From Pantoea sp. (GTDB lineage: Bacteria; Pseudomonadota; Gammaproteobacteria; Enterobacterales; Enterobacteriaceae), in NCBI RefSeq assembly GCF_028283705.1, contig NZ_JAPWKD010000032.1, forward strand, positions 124,001-188,000: DNA of 64,000 bases. The letters are read 5' to 3'. The position numbers were made by a program, and so were the translations under genes. Position 1 is the stretch's first letter, and the number at the start of each line of letters is the position of its first letter. Positions 1-9,177 of this stretch are shown here, one piece after another. Below the pieces are notes generated by a model. The model saw only the letters and a program-made list of their open reading frames with translations, ran no database searches and was not told the DNA's origin.

Positions 1-2
1 GT

Positions 3-1049
3 TACGCACGTGAAATGTTTAACCGCTTTGTGGTGGCCTTACAGGCCAGCGGTTGCCAGCTGATTGTGCTGGCCGGTAACCATGATTCGGTAGCCACGCT
101 GAATGAATCCCGTGAACTGCTCGCCTGCCTGAATACCCAGGTGATCACCAGCGCAACGCCGCAGGGCGAGCAGCAGGTACTGACGCTGAAACAGCGTGAC
201 GGCTCGCCAGGCGCGGTGCTGTGCGCCATCCCTTATCTGCGTCCACGCGATATTTTGCGCAGCCAGGCCGGACAATCCGGACGGGAAAAACAGCTTTCGC
301 TGCTGGAAGCCATCGAGCAGCATTATCAGCACTGCTTTGCCGCCGCTGAGGCACAGCGCGCGGCGTTGGGCGGCCAGCTGCCGATTATCGCCACCGGCCA
401 TCTCACTACCGTGGGGGTGACCAAAAGTGATTCAGTACGCGATATCTATATCGGCACCCTGGATGCCTTCCCGGCCCAGGCCTTTCCCGCCGCGGATTAC
501 ATCGCCCTCGGCCATATCCATCGTGCACAACGCATTGCCGACCGCGACCAAATTCGCTACAGCGGCTCCCCCATCCCGCTGAGTTTTGATGAGCTGGGTC
601 GGGATAAAAGTGTGTTCCTGCTTGATTTCAGCACAGGCCTCGATGCCGTGACACCGCTGACCATCCCACTGTTTCAGCCGATGCAAATGCTGAAAGGTTC
701 GCTGGCAGAGATTGAACAGCAGCTGGCCTCCTTTAAAAATAGTGATGCATCACAACCGGTGTGGCTGGACATTGAAATCACCACTCAGGAACATCTCAGC
801 GATCTGCAACGACGGATTGAGCAACTGACAGAAGGCTTACCGGTGGAAGTGCTACTGGTCCGCCGCAGCCGTGAGCAACGTAGCCGCAGCCTGGCACGGC
901 GGGATAATGAAACCCTGAGCGAATTGCAGGTTGAAGAGGTATTTGCACGTCGTCTGGCGCTGGAAGAAGATCTGGATACGGAACAGGCTGCGCGGCTCAC
1001 CCAACTGTTTCGCACCACCCTTGCCGCGCTGGAGAACCCTTCTGCATGA
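3..1049 (+). CDS. sbcD: SbcCD nuclease subunit D (5' truncated by window edge)
   Basis: Mre11-type metallophosphoesterase subunit of the SbcCD complex, which cleaves hairpins and processes DNA ends in the cytoplasm. The reading frame is open from base 3 with no start, so the gene begins outside the window; compared with E. coli SbcD (400 residues) about 57 N-terminal residues are missing. The visible part holds the phosphoesterase motifs GNHD (in LAGNHDSVATLNES) and GHIH (in ALGHIHRAQ), and the C-terminal cap region ending in a stretch close to E. coli (VEVLLVRRSREQR). The stop codon overlaps the sbcC start by 4 bases (ATGA), the usual translationally coupled arrangement. Identification rests on motifs and strong remembered similarity; the first metal-binding motif lies off the edge. 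Confidence 0.97.
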   Translation, partial: YAREMFNRFVVALQASGCQLIVLAGNHDSVATLNESRELLACLNTQVITSATPQGEQQVLTLKQRDGSPGAVLCAIPYLRPRDILRSQAGQSGREKQLSLLEAIEQHYQHCFAAAEAQRAALGGQLPIIATGHLTTVGVTKSDSVRDIYIGTLDAFPAQAFPAADYIALGHIHRAQRIADRDQIRYSGSPIPLSFDELGRDKSVFLLDFSTGLDAVTPLTIPLFQPMQMLKGSLAEIEQQLASFKNSDASQPVWLDIEITTQEHLSDLQRRIEQLTEGLPVEVLLVRRSREQRSRSLARRDNETLSELQVEEVFARRLALEEDLDTEQAARLTQLFRTTLAALENPSA

Positions 1050-4000
1050 AAATCCTGACGCTGCGTTTTAAAAACCTCAACGCCCTGCGCGGTGAATGGT
1101 TTATTGATTTTCGTCGCGAGCCTTTTGCCAGCAATGGCCTGTTCGCCATCACCGGTGCCACCGGAGCGGGTAAAACCACCCTGCTCGATGCCATCTGTCT
1201 GGCACTTTATCACCAGACACCCCGCCTCGGCGTGTTGTCACAAACCCAGAACGAACTTATCACTCGCGATGCCACCGAATGTCTGGCCGAAGTAGAGTTT
1301 GAAATCAAAGGTGAAGCCTGGCGTGCCTTCTGGAGCCAGAACCGCGCCCGGGGTCAGGCCGATGGCAAATTGCAGGCTCCGCGTGTTGAACTGGCACGCT
1401 GCGCTGACAACCAAATCGTCGCCGACAAAGTGGGTGACAAACTCAGGCTGATCGAAACCTTATCTGGCCTCGATTTCGCCCGTTTTACCCGCTCGATGAT
1501 GTTGTCGCAGGGACAGTTCGCCGCCTTCCTCAATGCGAAACCCGGCGAACGCGCCGAGCTGCTGGAAGAACTGACCGGCACCGAGATTTACGGTCAGGTT
1601 TCGATGCAGGTTTTTGAGCGTTACAAAACCGCCCGTACCGATCTTGATACCCTGCGCGCCCGTGCCGGTGGCATGGTGCTGCTGGATGAAGCCCGACGGA
1701 CAGAACTGACTTCGCAACTGGAACAACTCAGCACCAGCGAAGCGACACTCAACCAGCAACTGATCACCACCCAGCAGCAGCAGCAGTGGTTAACCCTGGC
1801 CCGGCAACTGACCAATGAGCAGCAGCAGGCACAGCAGGGGCTTCACACCGCAGAAAGTGCGTGGCAGCAGGCAGAACCGGAACGCCAGCGACTGGCACGC
1901 GCCGAACCGGCGGAAAAACTGCGCGATAAGCTGCAACAGCGGGAACAATTACGCCAGGAACTGGCGGCACTGACGCAGCAATCACAGCAGTTACTGGAGC
2001 AGCAGCAACAGGCGCTCGACGCTCAGCAGCAGGGTGAAGTGCGTTATCAGGCGGCACAGCAGGCACGAGATCAGGCGCAAGCCGGACAACAGCAACTGGA
2101 AACGTTGCTGACAGAGCAGGTCATCCCGCTTGATCAGCAAATCGCCACCCTGCAACAGCAGATCACCGAACAACAACGTCAGATAGCCCAGCAGCAGCAA
2201 GTGTTGCAACAAAGCGGAGCCGCACTCAGCCAGCAACAGCAGGAGAGTGAACGCTTACAACAGATCTGGGATGAACAGCAGCAGTGGCGCACCACACAAG
2301 CCAACGTTGCTGAATGGGGAGAACATCTGGCGCGCTGGCAAGCCGATATTGCGCGACTGGATGAGCGCGAGCAGGCCATCGCCCAGTTGAGCAACCAGCA
2401 TCAGCAGCAGCGACAGCAGCTCGACCAGCTACAGCAAGCCTTCTCTGCTCGCCAGCATGCGGCGCAGCCAGTGGCAGAGCTGGAGTCACAACATGATATC
2501 AGTCAGGTGCGTGATGCGCTGACACAACATCAGGCGCAGCGTGCATCCCGCCAGCAGCTAACCTTGCTGGCCGCGCAGTGGCGCTCGCTCCAGCCACAAC
2601 AGCAACAACGCCAGCAGAAACTGCACGCATTAACCCAGCAATATCAGGCGGAAGAACAGGTTTTACAGGCGCTGCGCGAGGAGTGGAAGCGCATCAATCA
2701 AGCGCGAATTGATGTGCAGAAAATCTGTGATTTGGAACTCACCATCGCCCGGCTGGCGGATGAACGCGCCCGGTTACAGCCGGACCAACCCTGCCCGCTG
2801 TGCGGCTCCTGTCAGCATCCGGCTATCGAAGAATATCGGCAGCTGGAACCCGGTGAAAATCAGCAGCGGCTTGTCGCCCTGCAAAATCAGGAAACTCAGT
2901 TAAAGGAATCCGGCACCGCTAAAGGTGAGCAACAACGCCTGTCGCTGCTGCAACAGCAGGCGTTGCAGCAGGAACTCAAGGATATCGGGCAGCAAATCAC
3001 CACCTTGACTGAGCATTGGCAACGGCTGACCGGTGAGTTGGCGCTCACCTTTGCGCTGGAGCAGCAAGATAAAGTTACCTGCTGGCAACAGCAGCAGGAT
3101 CAGCAGGAAAACCAGCTACGGGAATGGCTGGAACATTTGCAACAGCAGCAGCTGGCGCAACAGCAGATTACCAGCGTCCAGCAGACATTGAACGATCTCA
3201 ACCAGCGCAGCGAAGCTGAACGCGCGGCCTGGCAGCAATTAAGTCAGCAACTGGAACAGCAGCTGACACCGCATCAACTCGCCCTGCCCGCACGTGATAC
3301 ACGCGCCAGCTGGCTGGAAGCATTGCAGCAACGCTGGCAAAAATGGCAGGAGAGTGAGCGGTTACTCACTACCCTGCAACCACAGCGAGCCAAAGCAGAC
3401 AGTGAATTTCACAACCGGCAACAAAACCATGCGCGTGAACAACAGCGGCTGGACACCCTGCAACAGGGACTGAACGGTTTACAGCAGCAACGGGCAGAAC
3501 AGCAGCAACAGCGCCAGCAGCTGTTTGGCGATCGTCAGGTGCAGGCCGAGCGCCAGGCACAGCAGCAATTGATGCAGCAGTGTGAACGGGAGCTGGCGCA
3601 GCAGTTGCAGGTATGGCAGCAGGCGCAAAGCACGCTGCATAGCCTGAATGGGCAACGGGCGCAAATCGACCAGCAACAGCAAACGCTGGCTGCGCGGGTT
3701 CAGGACGCCGAAAGTACCTTCCTCAGCGCATTGCGGAAAAGTGATTTCGCCGACGAGGTGGCGCTGCGTGAGGCGTTACTCGATGAACATCAGGCGCTGC
3801 AACTGCGTCAGCATTTACAGGCACTGGAGCAACAACGTCAGCAGCAAATCACCCTGACCCGGCAGCTGGAGCAGAGGCTGAACGCACATCAGCAGCAACG
3901 TCCGGCAGAGCTGAGCGATGACAGGACGGCGGATATTGATGCAAGGCTGGAAAGCCTGCGCATGGCGCTGCGCGATAATGCCCGCCATCAGGGCGAAGTA

Positions 4001-4609
4001 CAGCAACAGTTGCAAAGTGACACCGCTTTGCGTCAGCAGCAGCATTCCCTGTTGAGCCAAATCAGCGACAACGAAGCAGAGCTGCAGCAGTGGAGCCAGC
4101 TCAATGAATTAATTGGCTCAGCCAAAGGTGACAAATTCCGCCGTTTCGCTCAGGGCCTGACGCTCGATCATCTGGTGTGGCTGGCGAATCGTCAGCTCGA
4201 TCGCCTGCATGGCCGTTATCTGTTGCAACGCCGCGTCACCGATGAGCTGGAGCTGGATGTGGTGGATACCTGGCAGGCCGATGCCACCCGTGATACCCGT
4301 ACCTTGTCAGGCGGCGAGAGTTTTCTGGTGAGTCTGGCGCTGGCGCTGGCCTTGTCCGACCTGGTCAGCCATAAAACACGTATTGAATCGTTGTTCCTTG
4401 ATGAAGGCTTCGGCACGCTGGATGCCGAGACGCTGGATACCGCGCTCGACGCGCTGGATGCACTGAATGCCAGTGGCAAAACCATCGGCGTGATCAGCCA
4501 TGTGGAAGCCATGAAGGAACGCATTCCGGTGCAGATCAAGGTGCGTAAGATGAACGGGCTGGGTTACAGCAAGCTGGAGTTGCCAGGGGAATACGCCGTC
4601 GCGACGTGA
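1046..4609 (+). CDS. sbcC: SbcCD nuclease subunit C, SMC/Rad50-type ATPase
   Basis: ATPase subunit of the SbcCD exonuclease/hairpin endonuclease. Walker A GATGAGKTT lies at residues 37-45, the zinc-hook CPLC at 583-586 in the middle of the protein, the ABC signature LSGGE at about 1087-1091, and Walker B LFLDEG with D1119-E1120 near the C terminus, followed by the D-loop GTLD. Between head halves and hook run long coiled coils extremely rich in glutamine. At 1187 residues it is clearly longer than the E. coli protein (1048); the extra length is in the Gln-rich arms. It starts inside the sbcD stop (ATGA overlap). A strong hairpin follows the stop. Confidence 0.97.
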   Translation: MKILTLRFKNLNALRGEWFIDFRREPFASNGLFAITGATGAGKTTLLDAICLALYHQTPRLGVLSQTQNELITRDATECLAEVEFEIKGEAWRAFWSQNRARGQADGKLQAPRVELARCADNQIVADKVGDKLRLIETLSGLDFARFTRSMMLSQGQFAAFLNAKPGERAELLEELTGTEIYGQVSMQVFERYKTARTDLDTLRARAGGMVLLDEARRTELTSQLEQLSTSEATLNQQLITTQQQQQWLTLARQLTNEQQQAQQGLHTAESAWQQAEPERQRLARAEPAEKLRDKLQQREQLRQELAALTQQSQQLLEQQQQALDAQQQGEVRYQAAQQARDQAQAGQQQLETLLTEQVIPLDQQIATLQQQITEQQRQIAQQQQVLQQSGAALSQQQQESERLQQIWDEQQQWRTTQANVAEWGEHLARWQADIARLDEREQAIAQLSNQHQQQRQQLDQLQQAFSARQHAAQPVAELESQHDISQVRDALTQHQAQRASRQQLTLLAAQWRSLQPQQQQRQQKLHALTQQYQAEEQVLQALREEWKRINQARIDVQKICDLELTIARLADERARLQPDQPCPLCGSCQHPAIEEYRQLEPGENQQRLVALQNQETQLKESGTAKGEQQRLSLLQQQALQQELKDIGQQITTLTEHWQRLTGELALTFALEQQDKVTCWQQQQDQQENQLREWLEHLQQQQLAQQQITSVQQTLNDLNQRSEAERAAWQQLSQQLEQQLTPHQLALPARDTRASWLEALQQRWQKWQESERLLTTLQPQRAKADSEFHNRQQNHAREQQRLDTLQQGLNGLQQQRAEQQQQRQQLFGDRQVQAERQAQQQLMQQCERELAQQLQVWQQAQSTLHSLNGQRAQIDQQQQTLAARVQDAESTFLSALRKSDFADEVALREALLDEHQALQLRQHLQALEQQRQQQITLTRQLEQRLNAHQQQRPAELSDDRTADIDARLESLRMALRDNARHQGEVQQQLQSDTALRQQQHSLLSQISDNEAELQQWSQLNELIGSAKGDKFRRFAQGLTLDHLVWLANRQLDRLHGRYLLQRRVTDELELDVVDTWQADATRDTRTLSGGESFLVSLALALALSDLVSHKTRIESLFLDEGFGTLDAETLDTALDALDALNASGKTIGVISHVEAMKERIPVQIKVRKMNGLGYSKLELPGEYAVAT

Positions 4610-4620
4610 TTTTCGTGTGG

Positions 4621-4645
4621 AAGGGAGCGGATACCCCGCTCCCTT
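4621..4645. terminator. Hairpin between convergent sbcC and DUF799 gene
   Basis: Ten-base-pair stem AAGGGAGCGG / CCGCTCCCTT with a 5-base loop, placed 11 bases after the sbcC stop and 9 bases before the end of the opposing lipoprotein gene. It can end transcripts from both sides, although the T-run is short. Confidence 0.6.
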
Positions 4646-4654
4646 TGCTATCAC

Positions 4655-5311
4655 TTAACGCGCTGCCGTTACCGGACGACGCGGTCCCGCCAGCAGACCG
4701 CCATCTTCGTTTTGTGCCAGCAAACGTGCGCTGGTCACACCGGCAATGGTATGTGCTTTATCGGTGACATTATTGGCGATTTGTTTCACCGCCGCCGACA
4801 CCAGGATGCCGATGATGCCACCATTATTGTTGTTACCATTCTCGCCGTCATTAGCAGTGGCGCTGCCCTGCCACAGTTCCTTGCCGGTACGCAAATCCAC
4901 CAGACGCGCCGATGCCGATACCTTCGTGTTGCTGTCCACCACTAAATAACTGGTACCGTAATCGGTAATCGAAATATACAGTGCGCTGTCAGCATGGAAA
5001 ATATCGTGCAGACGCTGGGTACTTACCGCCTGAATATCATGACCATTGGTCAGACCGTTCTGCTGGAACGTCTCTTCCACCACCGCCACCGGGAACACGT
5101 AATAACCCGCTTCCGCCAGGGGCTGCGTCACCAGCGACGTGAAGCTATGCGCGGCATTGACGTCCGGCGCTTTGTTTTCCGCCGGCAGTACCAGAATCGA
5201 AGCCGGTTTGCTGGCACGAAACGCGCTGTAGTCATAAGGTTTTTTATGCGGCGCGCAGCCGGTCAGCAGCAGCGCGGTCAGCACCGCCAAGCCTGCAATC
5301 AGTTTGTTCAC
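4655..5311 (-). CDS. DUF799-family lipoprotein (GNA1162-like)
   Basis: Predicted lipoprotein of 218 residues with a signal peptide ending in LLTGC (lipidated Cys19). The mature part opens with PYDYSAFRASKPASILVLPA, typical of DUF799 proteins; family knowledge links the Neisseria relative GNA1162 to a TolB-like fold and a proposed role in a multi-lipoprotein envelope complex. It is the last gene of a three-gene operon and its start overlaps the stop of the DUF4810 gene by 4 bases. The fixed partnership with a CsgG-like protein suggests a shared outer-membrane complex. Function has not been shown; the assignment is from pattern and context. Confidence 0.85.
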   Translation of the reverse strand: MNKLIAGLAVLTALLLTGCAPHKKPYDYSAFRASKPASILVLPAENKAPDVNAAHSFTSLVTQPLAEAGYYVFPVAVVEETFQQNGLTNGHDIQAVSTQRLHDIFHADSALYISITDYGTSYLVVDSNTKVSASARLVDLRTGKELWQGSATANDGENGNNNNGGIIGILVSAAVKQIANNVTDKAHTIAGVTSARLLAQNEDGGLLAGPRRPVTAAR

Positions 5312-5667
5312 TGGGTTGCTCCTTTTTTCTTACTCATCAGAAAATCCATATACGGGGCGGATTCCGGGAATTGCTGTTTCTCCGCGGCAAACTGGCTGAA
5401 CGCTTTATCCGTCTGGCCAGTCTGTGCATACAACAGGCCCAGCTGCGCATGCAGACCCGGGGCAACCGGTTTATTCACCGAACGGGCTTTTTCGATATCC
5501 AGATTCAGCGCATCAATCTGCTGCATCGGATCTTTGTCTTTCTGGTAGTAGCTATAAATCTGCTGCTGGTAATCGCCCCAGTAATAAATCGGCTCCGGCC
5601 CTTTTGGTGCACAGCCTGCCAGTACACCCGCCGCAATCAGCGCGGCACTCAGTTTGATCAATTTCAT
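5308..5667 (-). CDS. DUF4810 lipoprotein
   Basis: Small lipoprotein of 119 residues: signal peptide then AGC with Cys19, followed by APKGPEPIYYWGDYQQQIYS, which is the hallmark start of DUF4810 proteins (a short aromatic segment, then a helical TPR-like part such as LGLLYAQTGQTDKAFSQFA). It lies 11 bases after the CsgG-like gene and overlaps the DUF799 gene by 4 bases, so the three are almost certainly cotranscribed. The TPR-like helices suggest it bridges the other two lipoproteins; that is inference. Confidence 0.85.
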   Translation of the reverse strand: MKLIKLSAALIAAGVLAGCAPKGPEPIYYWGDYQQQIYSYYQKDKDPMQQIDALNLDIEKARSVNKPVAPGLHAQLGLLYAQTGQTDKAFSQFAAEKQQFPESAPYMDFLMSKKKGATQ

Positions 5668-5678
5668 TGGGAATATCC

Positions 5679-6356
5679 TTATTTCGCCGGACGCCAGGCG
5701 CCGCTGGTAATGCCGTCAACCAGATGATCGACTGCTTCGCGGATCGCCAGATCCATTACTTTGCCGTTCAGGGTGGAGTCGTAGCTGGCGGTGCCGCCAA
5801 AACCAATCACTTCACGTGCGGAAAGCTGGTATTCGCCCGCACCCTGTGCGCTGTAAACCACTTCAGAGGTGGTGACGTCGACCACATTGAGGTTGACCTT
5901 GGCGTAAGCGACCTGGGTTTTACCGCGGCCCAGAATGCCCCACAGCTGCTGATCACCCACTTCTTTGCGACCAAACTCGGTGATATCGCCGGTGACGATA
6001 TAGTTGGCCCCTTTAATGTTTTGCTGGCTGTGCTTAAAGTTCGCTTCCTGCTGCAGCTCTTTCAGGTTGCTGCGTTCCAGCACGTTAAAACGCCCGGTTT
6101 GCTGCAAATGGGTGATCAAAATAGTTTTTGACTGATTACCCAGACGATCCACGCCATCTGAGAAGATGCCGTTCATATACGACGAACGGTTATCAAACTG
6201 GCCTACTGCAATCGGGCTACGCACGCCCTGGTACGCCGGTTGGCTGGCGGCCCGCACCTGCGGGGCTTCGATGGCGCGCGAAGACTCAGTGGCACAACCA
6301 CTCAGCAGTGCTGCCGATAACAAGGAGAGTGCCGCGAAGGCATATTTTTTTTGCAT
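5679..6356 (-). CDS. CsgG/HfaB-family outer-membrane lipoprotein
   Basis: Lipoprotein of 225 residues; signal peptide with LLSGC (Cys21). The body shows CsgG-family features: IAVGQFDNRS, TRFNVLERSNLKELQQE-like text (GRFNVLERSNLKELQQE), NYIVTGDITEFG, and a C-terminal helix IREAVDHLVDGI. In curli systems CsgG forms the secretion pore, but no csgA, csgB, csgE or csgF is nearby, so this belongs to the curli-independent class found with DUF4810 and DUF799. The ATG at 6356 was chosen because it starts directly before the signal peptide; an upstream in-frame extension of 40 codons is not signal-like. First gene of the operon. Confidence 0.85.
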   Translation of the reverse strand: MQKKYAFAALSLLSAALLSGCATESSRAIEAPQVRAASQPAYQGVRSPIAVGQFDNRSSYMNGIFSDGVDRLGNQSKTILITHLQQTGRFNVLERSNLKELQQEANFKHSQQNIKGANYIVTGDITEFGRKEVGDQQLWGILGRGKTQVAYAKVNLNVVDVTTSEVVYSAQGAGEYQLSAREVIGFGGTASYDSTLNGKVMDLAIREAVDHLVDGITSGAWRPAK

Positions 6357-6507
6357 TTCAGATCCATGAATAAAGAAGAGAAAACCGCACGGGGCGGCAA
6401 ATTCTGGTTTTTCCGACAGTAAGACGATTGCCATAGCATTCAGAGAGTCGGTCTGTAGACTGTCGGCAGGGCACAATCAGATCTTTAGGGCTAATAACGG
6501 CATATTA

Positions 6508-6936
6508 ATGAATTTAATTAATAGAATGGCGGGACTATTGGGCCTGCTAACCATTGGGGTGGTGCTTAGCGCCTGTCAGAATTCCTCATCACAACAACAG
6601 GATGAGGCGAGCAATGTCTGCCAGCCGGATAAGTCACCCACGAGTGCATCCTGCAAATGGGCTGATGAAATGCAGCTGAAGCTGGTACATGATTTTCGTG
6701 ATGCCAGTCATTATGCTGGTCAGCGTTGCCTGGTACGGCTGGAGTGGGAAAAAAGCGGGCGCTATGCCGTCACCCAGACCCAGGGCGATGAGCCGCTGTG
6801 TCTGCGTGCCTGGCAGTTGATTGGTCAGTCGAAAGGATTACCACCGCCACCCGATCGTGGGCAGCCAGCGTGGTTTGGCTTTGCGCCACAGCAGGTTAAT
6901 TTACCAGTCCATCTTGCCGCCATTGACGCGGACTGA
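6508..6936 (+). CDS. Lipoprotein with TolA C-terminal-like domain
   Basis: Protein of 142 residues with signal peptide and lipobox LSAC (Cys23). The mature domain has two cysteines (RCLVRLEWEKSGRY and DEPLCLRAW) and a PPPPD segment, a pattern resembling domain III of TolA (basic strand, two cysteines that form a disulfide, then a Pro-rich turn). It stands alone and divergent from the CsgG-like operon, 151 bases away. Its 3' end runs 41 bases into the 3' end of the opposing AraC-type gene. A periplasm-facing envelope role is likely; colicin or phage binding, as for TolA-III, is only a guess. Confidence 0.7.
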   Translation: MNLINRMAGLLGLLTIGVVLSACQNSSSQQQDEASNVCQPDKSPTSASCKWADEMQLKLVHDFRDASHYAGQRCLVRLEWEKSGRYAVTQTQGDEPLCLRAWQLIGQSKGLPPPPDRGQPAWFGFAPQQVNLPVHLAAIDAD

Positions 6937-7963
6937 TGCCAAACCAGCGACGAAATGCGCGTGAAAACGCGCTCACTTCGGAATACCCCAGCAACAGCGC
7001 CATTTCGGAAATCGGCAGTTGTTTCTGTTGCAGATAATGGGTGGCCATTTCGCACCGCACCTTGTCCACCAGCGCGGTGAAACTGATACCCTCTTCGCGC
7101 AACCGGCGCTGTAACGACCAGCTCGACAGCCCCATCTTGTCGGCAATTTCCTCCAGCACCGGCTCGCCCTGAATCAACGACAGATTGACCTGCGAACGCG
7201 CCTGCTCCACCACGCTCTGCTGGCTGGCGCTGCTGTTGAGGCGGCGGATCGCATCCTGCATCACCATCAGCAACATCGGATCCTGCTCTGGCATGGTACG
7301 TAACAGATCGCGTTTCGGGATCAATAACGAGTTGAAGGGTTGTTCGAACCACACTGGCGCATCAAAGACTTTGCAGTGCTCATGCCACTGTTCCGGGCGC
7401 GGATGTTCGAAGTGAACTTCACGTGGTGCCCAGTTTTTCCCTGCTACATGACGGATCAGGTTGAGAAACATGCCGAGCGTCAGCTCCGCATCCTGCCGAC
7501 GTGACAGAATCGCCCCGTGGCGTACCTGATAATCCAGCCGCCAGCAGTCGCCTTTGTCCACCAGGCGCGTCAGGGTGTCATGCTGGTGCCACGGAAAAGC
7601 ATTCACCACGTTATGCAGTGCCTGCTCCAGCGTCGGCGAACATAGGCCGATGTAGCCAATCAGGCCTAATGACTGCGGTTTGAACTGCCTGCCGTAGTGC
7701 AAACCGAAGTTATCAAAACCAGAATGTCGCGCCGCTTCTTCCATCACGCGGCAATAGTTAACCAGGCCCAGACTGAGGGTTGGGCTGGCGAGCAATTCTG
7801 AATCAATGCCGCTGATGCCAAAGATGCGATCCACATCACCGCCTTTACCGGTAATGAAGTCGCTCAGGCCAGTGGCCGCTGCCGCCAGCACGCCACGGTT
7901 ACTGGCACTGGCATGCGCTGACAAGGCGTTGAACGCCTCGGGCTGTCTCATCAGTGAATTCAT
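6896..7963 (-). CDS. AraC-family regulator (Arabinose_bd/OruR type)
   Basis: Transcription factor of 355 residues. The N-terminal two thirds match the ArgR/OruR-like sensor domain (GLSDFITGKGGDVDRIFGIS, then FGLHYGRQFKPQSLGLIGY), and the C-terminal 90 residues are a double helix-turn-helix (EIADKMGLSSWSLQRRLREE, then ISEMALLLGYSEVSAFSRAF and WFGISPRQWR). The ATG at 7963 has a TGAGG ribosome site. It follows the kinase gene on the same strand, so it probably controls the kinase and the divergent permease. Direct repeats of the kind AraC proteins bind sit between those two genes. Confidence 0.85.
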   Translation of the reverse strand: MNSLMRQPEAFNALSAHASASNRGVLAAAATGLSDFITGKGGDVDRIFGISGIDSELLASPTLSLGLVNYCRVMEEAARHSGFDNFGLHYGRQFKPQSLGLIGYIGLCSPTLEQALHNVVNAFPWHQHDTLTRLVDKGDCWRLDYQVRHGAILSRRQDAELTLGMFLNLIRHVAGKNWAPREVHFEHPRPEQWHEHCKVFDAPVWFEQPFNSLLIPKRDLLRTMPEQDPMLLMVMQDAIRRLNSSASQQSVVEQARSQVNLSLIQGEPVLEEIADKMGLSSWSLQRRLREEGISFTALVDKVRCEMATHYLQQKQLPISEMALLLGYSEVSAFSRAFRRWFGISPRQWRQDGLVN

Positions 7964-8112
7964 GCTGACCTCACAGGATACGCAGGAGTGAATCGAATTA
8001 CCGTATCCAGCAATTTTCGTACCAGGCGGGCAACGCAGCAAAAGAGGCAATTAGGGTGGATAGCGGACGCGGCGAGCACCGTAACGGCGCAGCCACGCCC
8101 GCAGATGGTGCA

Positions 8113-9117
8113 TCAGGCCCCGACAGGCAGCTGGCTATTCTCCAGATAGCGATGACACAGCCGTACTGAATGATCGGCCCAGCGCGGCCCGAGGCTCAGC
8201 GCCATTTCGGTTTCTGCATGGGAACCCATCCACGCGGTAAGCTGAATACGACGCTGGATCAGTAAGGTGGGTACCAGCGCCATTTCCGCATCGCTGATAT
8301 GCCCCACCTGCTCATAGCCGCGGATCCAGTTGTCCACCCACTCTTCTGCGCGCGGATGATGCTCGACAAAACTGATCGCCGCCGCCAGATCGTGCAGATA
8401 CCAGCCGAGGCCGCAGTCATCAAAATCGATCACCCGGGTTTCCCCTTTATGCAACAGCAGATTGGTAAGACGCAGATCGGCATGGATCAGACCATAACGA
8501 TCCTCGCCTTTGCCAAAATCCTGCAACTCCTGCCCCACGCGGGCGATCGCCTGTTGCACAACAGGATGATCGGCCGGATTCAGGTTGGGCGCGTCCTGCC
8601 AGCGTCCCCAATGGCTGTGATCGCTCACCATCGTATGATGATCCCAGATGATACGCTGGAAGCCCTGCGGTTTCTGCCAGCGCTTGCTGTGCTGATGCAA
8701 CCGCGCGGTGATGTGACCGAGCTGCTGGAAGGCTTTGGGATCGACATCGGTGGTCGGCATATCGCCCTCGATCCAGTGAAACAGCACCGCATGGCGTACT
8801 TCTCCATCCGGCAGGCGCAGCGACAGCACAGTTTCACCATCGCTGGCCGGAATCGCTTCCGGCACCATGATACCGGTATCGCGCAGCGCATCCAGCCATA
8901 GCAACTCGCTCTGGATATCCGCTTTGCTGTGGTAGTCCGGGCGATGCAGACGCAACGCATAACGTTTGCCGCCTGCCTGCACCAGGAAGGTGGCATTTTC
9001 AGAACGGCACAGCAGCTTCAGCTCGCCCTGTAGCGCGGCGGGGTAGCACGCCAACGCCTGTTGCGCCAGCACGGTGATTTCAGCATTTGTCAGGGTGTCG
9101 GATTGTTTGGCACTCAT
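8113..9117 (-). CDS. APH-family small-molecule kinase (HYKK-like)
   Basis: Phosphotransferase of 334 residues with the aminoglycoside-phosphotransferase/choline-kinase fold. Catalytic loop HADLRLTN (H212, D214, N219) and the metal-binding DFDD (D231-D234) are intact. Overall it resembles the hydroxylysine-kinase/AGPHD1 group, whose members act on small amino alcohols and hydroxylated amino acids, not on antibiotics. It faces an ethanolamine-type permease across a 263-base divergent promoter and precedes an araC-type gene, so ethanolamine or a related amino alcohol is the likely substrate (inference). No aminotransferase or phospho-lyase partner is present here. Confidence 0.75.
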   Translation of the reverse strand: MSAKQSDTLTNAEITVLAQQALACYPAALQGELKLLCRSENATFLVQAGGKRYALRLHRPDYHSKADIQSELLWLDALRDTGIMVPEAIPASDGETVLSLRLPDGEVRHAVLFHWIEGDMPTTDVDPKAFQQLGHITARLHQHSKRWQKPQGFQRIIWDHHTMVSDHSHWGRWQDAPNLNPADHPVVQQAIARVGQELQDFGKGEDRYGLIHADLRLTNLLLHKGETRVIDFDDCGLGWYLHDLAAAISFVEHHPRAEEWVDNWIRGYEQVGHISDAEMALVPTLLIQRRIQLTAWMGSHAETEMALSLGPRWADHSVRLCHRYLENSQLPVGA

Positions 9118-9177
9118 TCATCAGGCTCCAGGGATGACAACAGTGTTATCAGCATGGGATGACGTCGTCCTGACTGC

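Noticed and set aside
1730..4110. CAG/CAA-rich tract in sbcC as a microsatellite or assembly artefact
   Set aside because: The frame stays open with a normal hook and head, and the glutamines fit coiled-coil composition; treated as real coding sequence.
4994..5548. Long plus-strand open frame opposite the DUF799/DUF4810 genes
   Set aside because: Overlaps two well-supported lipoprotein genes in full and has no family resemblance; a shadow frame.
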